A DNA stretch of 60,778 bases. Source: Pyxidicoccus fallax (GTDB lineage Bacteria; Myxococcota; Myxococcia; Myxococcales; Myxococcaceae). The DNA is taken from assembly GCF_012933655.1 (NCBI RefSeq), contig NZ_JABBJJ010000030.1, positions 1 to 60,778 on the forward strand, given 5' to 3'. Of the stretch, positions 46,407-56,115 are shown piece after piece; within the stretch, counting starts at the first letter, position 1, and the number at the start of each line of letters is the position of its first letter. Below the pieces are notes generated by a model. The model was not told where the DNA came from and did no database searches. It worked only from the letters and a program-made list of their open reading frames with translations. The translations under genes were made by a program, and so were the position numbers.

Positions 46407-48956
46407 ATGGCCACTTCCGAAACCCAAGCGCCGCTCGCCGCCCTGCTTCCCAAGCCGGGAGAGCCTCCCCTGGACGCGGATGAGACCCTCAACCGCTTCG
46501 TCGGCTACGTGGCGACGAATGGACTGAGCCTCTACCCGGCCCAGGAAGAAGCCATCCTGGAGCTGCTGGCCGGCAAGCATCTGTTCCTCAAGACGCCCAC
46601 CGGCTCCGGCAAGTCGCTGGTGGCCACCGCCCTCCACTTCAAGGCCATGGCCGAGGGCAAGGTCTCCTACTACACCTGCCCCATCAAGGCCCTGGTGAAC
46701 GAGAAGTTCTTCGCGCTCTGCGACGCCTTCGGCGCGGAGAACGTGGGCATGCTCACCGGCGACGCGAGCATCAACCGCAACGCGCGCATCATCGTCTGCA
46801 CGGCGGAAATCCTCGCCAACCTGGCCCTGCGCGACGCGGGCGCCCGCGTGGACTACGTCGTCATGGACGAGTTCCACTACTACTCCGACAGGGAGCGCGG
46901 GGTGGCGTGGCAGCTGCCGCTCATCGCGATGCCGGACACGACGTTCCTCCTGATGTCCGCCACGCTCGGGCCCACGCACGTCATCGAGGAGAGCCTGCAG
47001 AAGCTCACCGGCCGCGAGGTGGCCACCGTGCGCAGCGACCAGCGCCCCGTGCCGCTGGACTTCGACTACCGCGAGACGCCGCTGCACGAGACGATTGAAG
47101 ACCTCATCGCGCGCGGCAAGTACCCCATCTACCTCGTCAACTTCACCCAGCGCGCCGCCGCCGAGCAGGCGCAGAACCTGATGAGCGTGGACTTCTCCAC
47201 CAAGGAGGAGAAGGAGTCCATCCGCCAGGAGCTGCTGGACGTGCCCTTCGACACGCCCTACGGCAAGGAGTTCCAGCGCTTCCTGCGCCACGGCGTCGGC
47301 ATGCACCACGCGGGGCTGCTGCCCAAGTACCGGCTGCTGGTGGAGAAGCTGGCGCAGGGCGGCCACCTCAAGGTCATCAGCGGCACGGACACGCTGGGCG
47401 TGGGCGTCAACATCCCCATCCGCACCGTGCTCTTCACGCAGCTGTTCAAGTTCAACGGCGAGAAGCTGGCCACCCTGAGCGTGCGCGACTTCAAGCAGAT
47501 CGCCGGCCGCGCGGGCCGCAAGGGCTTCGACACCCAGGGCAGCGTGGTGGCCCAGGCCCCCGAGTACGTCATCGAGAACATCAAGCAGGCCGCCAAGGAG
47601 GCCGCCGGCAAGAAGAAGGCGCCCAAGGCCAAGCCGCCGCAGAAGGGCTTCGTGCAGTACGACCGGAGCACCTTCGAGCGGCTCCAGAACGGCATGCCCG
47701 AGCCGCTGGAGTCCCGCTTCGCGGTGTCGCACGGCATGATTCTCAACCTGCTGCAGAGCGACCACGAGACGGAGGCGCGCGGCGGGTACCGGCGGTTGGT
47801 GAAGCTCATCCAGCAGTGCCATGACTCGGACTACCTGAAGCGCCGGCACCTGAAGGAGGCGGCGCGGGACTTCCGCACGCTGGTGGGCGCGGGCATCGTC
47901 GAGGTGGTGCGCGGGCAGAATGGCTCCGGCGCCCACGTGAAGGTGGCCGGCGAGCTGCAGCACGACTTCAGCCTCAACCACACGCTGTCGCTGTACCTGC
48001 TGGAGACGCTGGAGCTTTTGGACCCCACCACGGACACCTACGCGCTGGACGTGGTGACGCTGGTGGAGTCGATTCTGGAGAACCCGGACGTGGTGCTCTA
48101 CGCGCAGCTCAACCAGCTCAAGGGCGAGAAGGTCAACGAGCTGAAGGCGCAGGGCGTGGAGTACGACGACCGGATGGAGGAGCTGGAGAAGCTGGAGTGG
48201 CCCAAGCCCAACCGCGACTTCATCTACGGCACCTTCAACAAGTTCGCGCAGAAGCACCCGTGGGTGGGCGAGGAGAACATCCGCCCCAAGTCGGTGGTGC
48301 GGGACATGTTCGAGCGCTTCATGTCCTTCCACGACTACGTGCGCGAGTACGGCCTGCAGCGCAGCGAGGGCGTGCTGCTGCGCTACGTGAATGACGTCTA
48401 CAAGACGCTGGTGCAGACGGTGCCCGAGCGCTTCCGCACGGAGGAGGTGGAGGACTTCTGCGACCACCTGCGCGCCACGCTGCGGCAGGTGGACTCCAGC
48501 CTCCTGGACGAGTGGGAGCGGATGAAGAACCCGGACGCCGTCGTGGCCACGAAGCCGGTGGTGGAGCTCAAGCCGAAGGAGCTCACCGACGACCCGAAGG
48601 CCTTCGCCGCCCGCGTGCGCGAGGAGCTGCACCGGCTGCTCCGGGCGCTGGGACAGAAGCGCTACATGGACGCGCTGGCCATGCTGGACAACCCGCTGGG
48701 CGAGTGGACCGCGCCCAAGCTGGAGCAGGCCATGGTGCCGTACTTCGAGGAGCACAAGCTGGTGGTGCTCACGCCCCAGGCGCGCAAGCCGTCCAACACC
48801 TTCCTCAAGGAGTCGGGCACGCGGCTGTGGGAGGCCCAGCAGCGCATCATGGACCCCGAGGGACACGGGGACTGGATGCTCGACTGCGAGATCGACCTGC
48901 GCGACCGGAAGCTGGACGACGGCCCCATCCTCATCCTGCGGCGCATCGGACCGTAA
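46407..48956 (+). CDS. Ski2-like DEAD/DEAH-box RNA helicase
   Basis: 849 residues from the ATG at 46407. Helicase core: Walker A TPTGSGKS (63-70), DEFH box (154-157) and SAT motif (184-186). The second RecA domain has GVGMHHAGLLPKYR and the arginine-finger motif GRAGRKG (367-373), diagnostic of Ski2/Mtr4-like helicases. The C-terminal 400 residues are helical and unassigned. Such bacterial proteins presumably unwind structured RNA. It is divergent from the DUF4142 gene (296 bp, with a CCTGGCGGCCAGG palindrome at 46310-46322). Confidence 0.9.
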   Translation: MATSETQAPLAALLPKPGEPPLDADETLNRFVGYVATNGLSLYPAQEEAILELLAGKHLFLKTPTGSGKSLVATALHFKAMAEGKVSYYTCPIKALVNEKFFALCDAFGAENVGMLTGDASINRNARIIVCTAEILANLALRDAGARVDYVVMDEFHYYSDRERGVAWQLPLIAMPDTTFLLMSATLGPTHVIEESLQKLTGREVATVRSDQRPVPLDFDYRETPLHETIEDLIARGKYPIYLVNFTQRAAAEQAQNLMSVDFSTKEEKESIRQELLDVPFDTPYGKEFQRFLRHGVGMHHAGLLPKYRLLVEKLAQGGHLKVISGTDTLGVGVNIPIRTVLFTQLFKFNGEKLATLSVRDFKQIAGRAGRKGFDTQGSVVAQAPEYVIENIKQAAKEAAGKKKAPKAKPPQKGFVQYDRSTFERLQNGMPEPLESRFAVSHGMILNLLQSDHETEARGGYRRLVKLIQQCHDSDYLKRRHLKEAARDFRTLVGAGIVEVVRGQNGSGAHVKVAGELQHDFSLNHTLSLYLLETLELLDPTTDTYALDVVTLVESILENPDVVLYAQLNQLKGEKVNELKAQGVEYDDRMEELEKLEWPKPNRDFIYGTFNKFAQKHPWVGEENIRPKSVVRDMFERFMSFHDYVREYGLQRSEGVLLRYVNDVYKTLVQTVPERFRTEEVEDFCDHLRATLRQVDSSLLDEWERMKNPDAVVATKPVVELKPKELTDDPKAFAARVREELHRLLRALGQKRYMDALAMLDNPLGEWTAPKLEQAMVPYFEEHKLVVLTPQARKPSNTFLKESGTRLWEAQQRIMDPEGHGDWMLDCEIDLRDRKLDDGPILILRRIGP

Positions 48957-48961
48957 CCGCC

Positions 48962-48974
48962 GGGGGGCCCCCCC
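48962..48974. terminator. possible bidirectional GC hairpin
   Basis: GGGGGG directly followed by CCCCCCC in the 39-bp gap between the helicase stop and the stop of the convergent 912-residue protein gene. No T-run; weak evidence. Confidence 0.25.
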
Positions 48975-48995
48975 GCCCCCCAGCGGCACGGGGTC

Positions 48996-51734
48996 TCACG
49001 CGGCCTGCTTCGGCTGCGACGGCCCGGTGAGGTAACGGTGGAGCGCGTCCAGCTCGCTCTTGTAGTGGGTGTAGTAGCTGGTGGTCTCGAGCTTGCCGCT
49101 GAAGAAGCGCTCCCAGTCCTCCCGGCGGTTGGAGGACGGGGCGCGCGACAGCGAGAGGACGTTGACGAGGCGCCGGAAGTCCTTCTTCGGCCCGTCCTTC
49201 TCGGTGGGGAAGGCGTCCATCAACCCCAGCAACTCGGAGCCCTCGACGCCGTAGGCGGCCCCCAGTTGCGCGAGCTTCTCCATCTCCTTGGGATGCAGGC
49301 CGAGCAGCTCCGGAGCCTCCCGCGCGGCGCGCTGGATGTCCTGAGGTGACAGCTTCAGCTCCTTCGTGAGCGCCTTGAGCTTCTCCTCGTCCGCGTCCAT
49401 CAGGTGGGAGAGCGCGGGCTCGGTGATACCGGCCGCCTGGAAGCTCTTCTTCATCTCCGCCTCCTTCTTGTCGGCATCCATCTTCTCGAACACGGCGGAG
49501 GTCACGGCGCCGCCGACGAGGAGGGCGCCGCCAACAATCTGCCCCCAGACCGGAACGGGCAGCACGGTGGCCGCGGCGAGGGTCATCCCGCCCAGGGCGG
49601 AGGCGCTGTCCGCGGCACCCTCCCAGATCTTCCCCTGGGTGAAGTTGTCGGCGGCTCCGATCATGTCGCCAATCGCCGACACCGCGTTGCCGACGCCGGA
49701 AAGGCGGCCGAGGACGGACGCGACGGAGCCCGTCGACTTGCCCAGCATCTGGAGCACCATCGTCCCGCTATCTCCGGTGACACTGAACGCTTCGCCGATG
49801 GTCTTCACCTGATCCTTGAGCTCGCTCTCGGTGAACTTGTGGCCGCCATTGACCACACCGACGAAAGAGAACGCGATTCCGAGCGCGCGGATGGGCTCGA
49901 CGACTCCCGGAGCCCCACCCGCGAGCTCGCCGGAGCGCCGCATGAACTCCTGCCTCGCCGCCGCCGCCTCCTCCGCGCTCTGGCCGCTCGTGGACAGCTC
50001 CTTGAAGACATCCACCATCCCCTTCATCTCGGCCTGGGTGCAGCCGAACAGGGCATGGTTCTTCTCGAGCGTGCCAAGGAGCCGGTCCCTGGCCTCCGGG
50101 TCATCGGCCTTCGAGAGCACCAGGGAGCCCATGGCCTTGGTGGTGGCCGCGGTGAGCTTGGTGGAGAAGTCCGTGCCGAGCTTGCCGAGCTTCGCCGGGT
50201 CCTCGAGTTCCTCGAAGATGTTGGGCTGGCCCTCGGCCTGCTTCTCCAGTTCTCGCTGGAACAGCTGCTGGCCCGTCTCGGTGTTGGCGAAGTCGGGGAA
50301 GTGCTCCATGGCCGCCGTCGCCTCGTTGCCGAGGTGCCCCATCCAATTCGGCGACTGGCTGCCGGTGGCCTTGGCGTAACTTCCATAGACGGAACCGGGC
50401 GTCGTCAGGCATCCCTCGAGCTTCCGGGCCGCATCCTCGTACTCGCGATACGCGGGGGTGCGCTTCTGGTAGTCGAGGACGGCCTTCTTCTGCTGCTCCG
50501 AGGTGAGCGCGGGACTGAGACGACTGACGAACGCCGCGAGCTCCTCGTTGGCCTTGCCGACCGCCTTCTTCTTCTCCTCGAAGTTCTCCCGGGTCTTCCG
50601 GATGCCTTCGGCCAGCGAGTTGCCCACCTGCTGGGCCGCACCGGGCTTGCGCGCCGACTGGAGTTCGTGCGCGAGCGCCGTCCCCAGCTTCGCACCGCCG
50701 GGGGACTGCGCGAGCTCGGAGAACAGGGGCGACTGCCCCTTGAAGAGCCCCTGGGGCGGGCACGCGTTCGCCATCTCTTTGGCGAGCGTCTGGGTGAAGA
50801 ACGTGCCGCCGATGGTGCCCGCCCGGGCCAGCGCGGTCAGCTGGGGCTTGCCGAGCTGCGGGGTGGTGTTCAGCGACTGCGCGGCCATCTGCTTCAGCTC
50901 GGGCCCGAGCTCCTGGACCAGGGCCTGCTGGTAGACCGGGTCCTTGTTGGCGTCGAGCAGCCCCACGAAGGTCTTCGCGCCCACGTCGTAGATGCAGCCC
51001 TGCTTCATGTCCTTGCGGACCTTCTCGGCGTCGGCGCGCGCGGCCTGCTTCGCCTCTTCCGGGGTCAGCTTCTTCGTCGCGACGCCGCTCCCCGCATCGG
51101 ACTGCTGGGGCGAGTCCGCCACCATCATGGACTGGAGCTCGGGGGACACCTTCGCGCGCTCCAGCGCCTTCTGGCGCTCGGGGGAGCCGGGGGGCGCGTC
51201 GAGGATCTTCTTCGCCTGACCGGCCGGCAGCGAGCCCGCCTCCTCGTAGTGGGGCTGCTCCTTCAGGAACGCCTCCGTGGAGCCGTAGCTCTTCTTCGTG
51301 GCGGGGTCGTAGACCTTGGAGCCCTGGCGGACGACCACGTGGCCGGACTGGCCCTCTTCCCCGGCGCGCTTGTCCTTGAGGAACACGAGCTCCGAGCGGC
51401 CGCGGATTTCGGGCGACGCCAGGTCCACCCAGTCCTTGGCCTTGTCCAGGCAGTTCGCCTTGCCGTCCCGGGTGTTCTCGGTGAGCAGCGAGGTGGCGGG
51501 AGCCGCCTTCGGGTCGAGCTCGGGCCGCTTCGCGGGCGGGGCGCCGGCCTGGAAGCCGGAGCGGAACCGCTCCCCATCCTTGGGGGACTTCGCCTGCTCC
51601 GCCTGCCGCGCCTGCTCCGCCTGGCGGGCCTGTTCCGCCTGCCGCGCCTGCTCCGCCCGGCGGGCCTGCTCCGCCTTGCGGATGTTGACGGAGGGGTCGA
51701 TACCAGGACCTTCAGGGACTCGCGTACCGGACAT
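48996..51734 (-). CDS. large effector-like protein with a possible papain-like N-terminal domain
   Basis: 912 residues, no signal peptide. Residues 21-49 are five near-perfect hexapeptide repeats (AEQARQ). Residues about 90-150 show spaced C95 (ANCLDKAKDWVDLA), H132 (GHVVVRQGSK) and D143 (VYDP), the order of a papain-like or transglutaminase-like Cys-His-Asp triad. A long helical region follows. Residues about 715-790 include glycine/alanine-rich hydrophobic stretches (GMTLAAATVLPVPVWGQIVG, GALLVGGAVTSAVF) able to insert in a membrane. The C-terminus is helical and charged. The layout recalls secreted effectors; HrpK-like proteins are known in myxobacteria, but this relation is unproven. Confidence 0.6.
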   Translation of the reverse strand: MSGTRVPEGPGIDPSVNIRKAEQARRAEQARQAEQARQAEQARQAEQAKSPKDGERFRSGFQAGAPPAKRPELDPKAAPATSLLTENTRDGKANCLDKAKDWVDLASPEIRGRSELVFLKDKRAGEEGQSGHVVVRQGSKVYDPATKKSYGSTEAFLKEQPHYEEAGSLPAGQAKKILDAPPGSPERQKALERAKVSPELQSMMVADSPQQSDAGSGVATKKLTPEEAKQAARADAEKVRKDMKQGCIYDVGAKTFVGLLDANKDPVYQQALVQELGPELKQMAAQSLNTTPQLGKPQLTALARAGTIGGTFFTQTLAKEMANACPPQGLFKGQSPLFSELAQSPGGAKLGTALAHELQSARKPGAAQQVGNSLAEGIRKTRENFEEKKKAVGKANEELAAFVSRLSPALTSEQQKKAVLDYQKRTPAYREYEDAARKLEGCLTTPGSVYGSYAKATGSQSPNWMGHLGNEATAAMEHFPDFANTETGQQLFQRELEKQAEGQPNIFEELEDPAKLGKLGTDFSTKLTAATTKAMGSLVLSKADDPEARDRLLGTLEKNHALFGCTQAEMKGMVDVFKELSTSGQSAEEAAAARQEFMRRSGELAGGAPGVVEPIRALGIAFSFVGVVNGGHKFTESELKDQVKTIGEAFSVTGDSGTMVLQMLGKSTGSVASVLGRLSGVGNAVSAIGDMIGAADNFTQGKIWEGAADSASALGGMTLAAATVLPVPVWGQIVGGALLVGGAVTSAVFEKMDADKKEAEMKKSFQAAGITEPALSHLMDADEEKLKALTKELKLSPQDIQRAAREAPELLGLHPKEMEKLAQLGAAYGVEGSELLGLMDAFPTEKDGPKKDFRRLVNVLSLSRAPSSNRREDWERFFSGKLETTSYYTHYKSELDALHRYLTGPSQPKQAA
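51588..51674 (-). repeat. 18-bp tandem repeats coding AEQARQ
   Basis: Five consecutive 18-bp units (last one partial) near the 5' end of the 912-residue gene, encoding a charged helical hexapeptide repeat. Copy number may vary between strains. Confidence 0.75.
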
Positions 51735-51827
51735 GGGGGCCTCGCTGGAAACGGGTTGTTCGACCCGTCAAGAGCGCCCCACTTCGTCGCCGTCCCAAAA
51801 AACCCTGAAGCCCCGTCGCGTGCCGGC

Positions 51828-52343
51828 TCAGGTCTCCGAGGCCGGAGCGGCCAGCTCGGCGGGGGCGGTCTCCGGCTCGGCCGGCGTCGCCTCCGCGACG
51901 TCCATGGCGCCCTGGGCGTCGGGCTCCAGCACCCACTGCCAGTCCTGCGTGGAGAGGACGACACGGTCCGTCTCGCAGCGGACCTCCAGCTCCGCGTCCT
52001 CGACGGTCCACGAGCCAATCCAGACCGTCGTCGTCCGGATGCACTCGGCCTCGCCGCACTCCTCCGTGTCCGCCACCCAGACCCGGCCCCCCGGCACGGC
52101 GGGGCAGGAGAGGGGCTCGGCGTAACGGAGCCGGGGCGAGTCCAGGGGCTCCTCGGTGTCACCCGGGAAGAACGTATCCGGGTCCACGAGGCGGCCCATC
52201 TCGTCCGGGGCCCCTTCCGTGTACGCGTCCTCCACGTCGGCGCGAGCGTCCGTGGGCAGCTCCTCCAGCTCCATGGCTCCGGCCAGCGGCGCGGCCAGCC
52301 AGCCACACAGCAACGTCACCTTCCCCCACCGTGTCGTCCACAT
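51828..52343 (-). CDS. exported hypothetical protein
   Basis: 171 residues with a Sec signal peptide (KVTLLCGWLAAPLAGAME, cleavage near residue 23). Acidic protein with four cysteines that could form two disulfides (SCPAVPGGRVWVADTEECGE, CIRTTT, VRCETD). The C-terminal 30 residues are Ala/Pro/Glu-rich. No family recognised. It lies 93 bp upstream of the 912-residue effector-like gene on the same strand and may share its transcript. Confidence 0.6.
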   Translation of the reverse strand: MWTTRWGKVTLLCGWLAAPLAGAMELEELPTDARADVEDAYTEGAPDEMGRLVDPDTFFPGDTEEPLDSPRLRYAEPLSCPAVPGGRVWVADTEECGEAECIRTTTVWIGSWTVEDAELEVRCETDRVVLSTQDWQWVLEPDAQGAMDVAEATPAEPETAPAELAAPASET

Positions 52344-52684
52344 GTCTCGGCTCCTCGCCGCGGACTCGTGCGCGGCTCACGGGCGGGGTGTTGTGCAAGG
52401 CATGGACCGGGCCTCCGTGTGGCTCCGGAGCCACGGGGCCGGGGGCCTGGGCCCACCGAGTGTCCGGCACCGGGCGGATGCCGTGAGCGTCCGAAAGGTG
52501 TGTGTGGCCCCGGAGACGCGGTGTGCGCGGGTCGGGGCCATGACCCGATGCCAGGAGTCGCTCGTGGATGACGGGGCGACCGGCACGGAGCAGCCAGCCC
52601 GTGCGGTCCCACCGTCCGCTGCCGGTCGAATGTCCTGTGAATGACCGGGCCGAAGACGCGGTGCGGCGTTACGGTTGAAGGCGT
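52344..52684. other. 341-bp intergenic region upstream of ppc
   Basis: No convincing gene. It carries promoters for ppc and for the divergent exported-protein gene. A perfect 14-bp palindrome TGGCTCCGGAGCCA lies at 52420-52433, a possible operator. Confidence 0.4.
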
Positions 52685-55354
52685 ATGGCTCGAACACGCG
52701 CTCTGGATCAGCCCCTCCGTCGTGACGTCCGCCTGCTCGGCAGGCTTCTGGGGGAGGTACTCGTCGAGCAGGAGGGACAGGACCTCTTCGACCTGGAGGA
52801 AGAGGTCCGGCGCCTGTCCATCCAGCGGCGGCGTGGGCCGGTGGCGGGGCGGCGGGCCGCCGCGGCGCAGCTCGCGGACATCCTCCAGCGACTGCCCCTG
52901 GAGCGCGCCGAGCCCGTGCTGCGCGCCTTCGCCGTCTACTTCCAGCTCGTCAACCTCGCGGAGCAGCACCACCGCATCCGCCGCGCGCGCACCCACGCGG
53001 GCTCCGCGTCCGCCCGGCCCCAGCGCGGCTCCATGGAGTCGACGCTGCTGTCGCTCAAGGCGGCCGGCGTGCCACCGGAGCGCGTGCGCGAGGCGCTGCG
53101 CCACATGCGCGTGACGCTGACGCTCACCGCGCACCCCACGCAGGCCGTGCGCCGCACGCTGCTGGAGAAGCTCTACCGCATGGCGAGCCTCCTGGAGGAG
53201 AGGGATCGCTGCGCGCTGACGCCCCGCGAGTCCGCCGAGAACCTGGAGTCCCTCCGCGAGGAGATCACCACCCTGTGGCAGACGGACGAGCTGCGCCGCG
53301 AGCGCCCCACGGTGGGCGACGAGGTGAAGAACGCCCTCTGGTACGTGGAGGAGGTGCTCGCCGAGCAGCTCTCCCTCACCCCGGAGATGCTGGACTGGGC
53401 CTTCGAGCGCGCCTATGGCGAGCCCCTCGGGAAGGTGGGCACGCCGGTGCGCATCCACTCCTGGGTGGGCGGGGACATGGACGGCAACCCGCTGGTGACG
53501 CCCGAGGTGTTCGCGGACACGCTGCGCGCGCACCGCGCCCGCGGCCTGCGGAGGCTGCTGCATGACCTGGAGGCGCTGGGTGGAAGGCTCTCCCAGTCCG
53601 CGCGGCATGCGAAGCCGTCCCCGGCGCTGGAGGCGTCCCTGGCCCGCGACGCGGCGGAGCTTCCCGAGGCGCAGCGCCGCCTGGCCCCGCGCACCATCGG
53701 CGAGCCGTGGCGCCGCAAGCTGCGCTTCATGGAGGAGCGGCTGCAGCGCGCCCTCGACTACGTGACGGCGCAGCGGGCCGGTGAGACGCGCGAGATGCCG
53801 GCCGGGGCCTACCGCACGCCCGAGGCGCTGCTGGAGGACCTGGACCTGCTGGCCAACGCGCTGGTGGACGCGAAGGGCGCGCGCGCCGGGCTGCGGCGGC
53901 TGCGCTGGGTGCGCGAGCGGGTGTGCGCGCTGGGCCTGTCCCTGGCCGAGCTGGAGGCCCGCGTGCCCGCGGAGGACGCGGTGAGCGCGGCGGCCTCGCT
54001 CGACGGCGGGCCTCCGCCGACGGAAGGAGGCACGCGGCTGTTGGCGGTGCTGGCGCGGCTGAAGGAGGCCCAGGCGGAGTCGGGCGAGCCCGCATGCCGC
54101 ACCCTCATCCTGAGCATGGCCAGCACGGCGGAGGACGTGCTCGCGGCCTTCCAGTGCGTGAAGCACGCGGGCCTGTGGGACGAGAAGCGCGGCTGCGCCA
54201 CGGTGGACGTGGTGCCCCTGTTCGAGCAGCTCGGGGCGCTGGACTCGGGGCCGGACGTGCTGCGCGCGCTCTTCGCCCACCCGGAGTACCGCCGGCACCT
54301 GAACGCGCGAGGCGCGCAGGAGGTGATGGTGGGCTACAGCGACTCCGGCAAGGAGGTGGGCCTCTTGGCGGCGAGCGCCGCGCTCCAGCGCGCGCAGGTG
54401 GCGCTCACGGAGGTGTGCCGCGAGGCCGGGGTGCCGCTGCGCCTGTTCCACGGCCGCGGCGAGTCCGTGGCGCGAGGCGGAGGCCCCGCGCAGGAGGCCA
54501 TCCTCGCGCTGCCCCCGGGCGCGGTGGCGGGCGGCTACAAGGCCACGGAGCAGGGCGAGGCGCTGGACCACAAGTACGCGCGCCCGGAGCTGGCGCGGCG
54601 CACGCTGGAGCTCATCCTCGGCGGCGTGCTGCTGCACACGCTGGACGCGCAGCCGCGCCCGCCGCCGGAGGCCGAGGCCACCTTCCGCGCCGTGTTCGAC
54701 ACGCTGGCGGAGACGGGACGGCGCGAGTACCGCGGGCTCGTCTGGGAGGACCCGCGCTTCCTGGAGCTGTTCACCGCGGCGACGCCGGTGGAGGAAATCG
54801 GGGCGCTGCCCATTGGCTCGCGCCCGAGCAAGCGCAAGGCGGGGGGACTGGAGACGCTGCGCGCGATTCCCTGGGTCTTCGCCTGGACGCAGAACCGCGC
54901 CATCCTCCCCGGCTGGTACGGGGTGGGCTCCGCGCTGGAGGCGTACTCGCGCGAGCCAGGCGGGGCGGAGATGCTGAAGCGGATGTACAAGGAGTGGCCC
55001 TTCTTCCGCGTCGTCATCGACAACGTCACCATGGTGCTGGCCAAGACGGACCTGGCCATCGCCGGCCGCTACGCGAAGCTGGCGCCCGTCTCCACGCGGC
55101 CCCTGTGGCGCCGCATCCAGGAGGAGCACCGGCGCACGCGCAAGCAGGTGAAGGCGCTCACCGGAGAACTGAAGCTCCTGGACCACAACCCGCAGCTGCA
55201 GCGCAGCATCTCGCTGCGCAACCCCTACGTGGACCCGATGTCCTTCCTCCAGGTGGAGCTGCTCAAGCGCAAGCGCGAGGGCCAGGCCGAGTGCGACCGG
55301 CCGCTGCTGCTCACGCTCAACGGAATCGCTGCGGGCATGCGCAACACGGGGTAG
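52685..55354 (+). CDS. ppc: phosphoenolpyruvate carboxylase
   Basis: 889 residues. Adds bicarbonate to PEP to give oxaloacetate, refilling the TCA cycle. Motifs: LTAHPTQAVRRT with catalytic H150, SWVGGDMDGNP, GYSDSGKE (550-557), FHGRGES (588-594), GGYKATEQGEAL, and the C-terminal LTLNGIAAGMRNTG that reaches the active site. Length is normal (880-930). Cytoplasmic. Monocistronic or with the small protein gene that begins 34 bp later. Confidence 0.93.
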   Translation: MARTRALDQPLRRDVRLLGRLLGEVLVEQEGQDLFDLEEEVRRLSIQRRRGPVAGRRAAAAQLADILQRLPLERAEPVLRAFAVYFQLVNLAEQHHRIRRARTHAGSASARPQRGSMESTLLSLKAAGVPPERVREALRHMRVTLTLTAHPTQAVRRTLLEKLYRMASLLEERDRCALTPRESAENLESLREEITTLWQTDELRRERPTVGDEVKNALWYVEEVLAEQLSLTPEMLDWAFERAYGEPLGKVGTPVRIHSWVGGDMDGNPLVTPEVFADTLRAHRARGLRRLLHDLEALGGRLSQSARHAKPSPALEASLARDAAELPEAQRRLAPRTIGEPWRRKLRFMEERLQRALDYVTAQRAGETREMPAGAYRTPEALLEDLDLLANALVDAKGARAGLRRLRWVRERVCALGLSLAELEARVPAEDAVSAAASLDGGPPPTEGGTRLLAVLARLKEAQAESGEPACRTLILSMASTAEDVLAAFQCVKHAGLWDEKRGCATVDVVPLFEQLGALDSGPDVLRALFAHPEYRRHLNARGAQEVMVGYSDSGKEVGLLAASAALQRAQVALTEVCREAGVPLRLFHGRGESVARGGGPAQEAILALPPGAVAGGYKATEQGEALDHKYARPELARRTLELILGGVLLHTLDAQPRPPPEAEATFRAVFDTLAETGRREYRGLVWEDPRFLELFTAATPVEEIGALPIGSRPSKRKAGGLETLRAIPWVFAWTQNRAILPGWYGVGSALEAYSREPGGAEMLKRMYKEWPFFRVVIDNVTMVLAKTDLAIAGRYAKLAPVSTRPLWRRIQEEHRRTRKQVKALTGELKLLDHNPQLQRSISLRNPYVDPMSFLQVELLKRKREGQAECDRPLLLTLNGIAAGMRNTG

Positions 55355-55388
55355 TGAAGCGCGCACGGCGGGCCGTTAGGAGAATGGA

Positions 55389-56105
55389 ATGCCCAGGGAC
55401 ACGTTCAGCGTGGTGGAGATCAACCCGAAGCACGGCTTCGCGCTCTTGCGCCCGGACGGCGGCGCGGGCCCCTTCCACGCGCCGCTCTACCCGGACGAGG
55501 AGTCCGGAGAGCCGCGGATGCAGCTGCGCGTGGGAGACCGTGTGACGGGCTTGCGGCGCGGCCAGTCCGTCTCCGACGTGAAGTGGCAGTCGCGCGCGCA
55601 GCCCCCGTCGGACCTGGTGGAGCGGATGGGCGAGCTGCTCGCGAAGCTGGAGCGGTGGGAGCTGCGCATCCCCGCCACCGCCTTCGACCTGGCCGAGCAC
55701 CACTGGCGCGACAGCCGCGAGGACCCGCTCCACCTGGAGCTGCTCTCGCAATTGCCCACCTTCTTCGAGTGGGACGTCGACCACCCCTACGAGGACGCCG
55801 GGCTGCTGGAGCGGCTGCAGGCCGCGATGCAGCCGTACCTGCCGGGCTTCCAGGTGCAGCCCGTCCAGGGACGCCCCGCCTTCATCCTGACGCCCGGTGA
55901 CGTGGAGGTGGCGGCGGGGGAGGGGAGCTGGGAGTCGCCCGACATCACCTTCGCCCCGCTGATTCATCAGGTGAACGCGCGGCTGGAGGCGGCGAGCGCT
56001 CCGGTGCGCTGGGTGCCCACCGAGGACGACTGGGTGCTGGCGCCGCCGGGGCTCGCCGAGCTGCTCGTGCTGCACGGCGTGCTGGGCCCGCGCCCGGCGG
56101 CGTGA
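55389..56105 (+). CDS. hypothetical protein with cold-shock-fold-like N-terminus
   Basis: 238 residues. Residues about 1-70 resemble a cold-shock/OB domain (TFSVVEINPKHGFALLRPDG, then LRVGDRVTGLRRGQSV), although the canonical RNP motifs are not intact. The rest is mixed and acidic (ATAFDLAEHHWRDSREDPLH, SQLPTFFEWDVDHPYEDAG), with no family recognised. It starts 34 bp after ppc with a GGAG-type ribosome-binding site, so it may be co-transcribed. Confidence 0.6.
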   Translation: MPRDTFSVVEINPKHGFALLRPDGGAGPFHAPLYPDEESGEPRMQLRVGDRVTGLRRGQSVSDVKWQSRAQPPSDLVERMGELLAKLERWELRIPATAFDLAEHHWRDSREDPLHLELLSQLPTFFEWDVDHPYEDAGLLERLQAAMQPYLPGFQVQPVQGRPAFILTPGDVEVAAGEGSWESPDITFAPLIHQVNARLEAASAPVRWVPTEDDWVLAPPGLAELLVLHGVLGPRPAA

Positions 56106-56115
56106 CACGCGGGGC

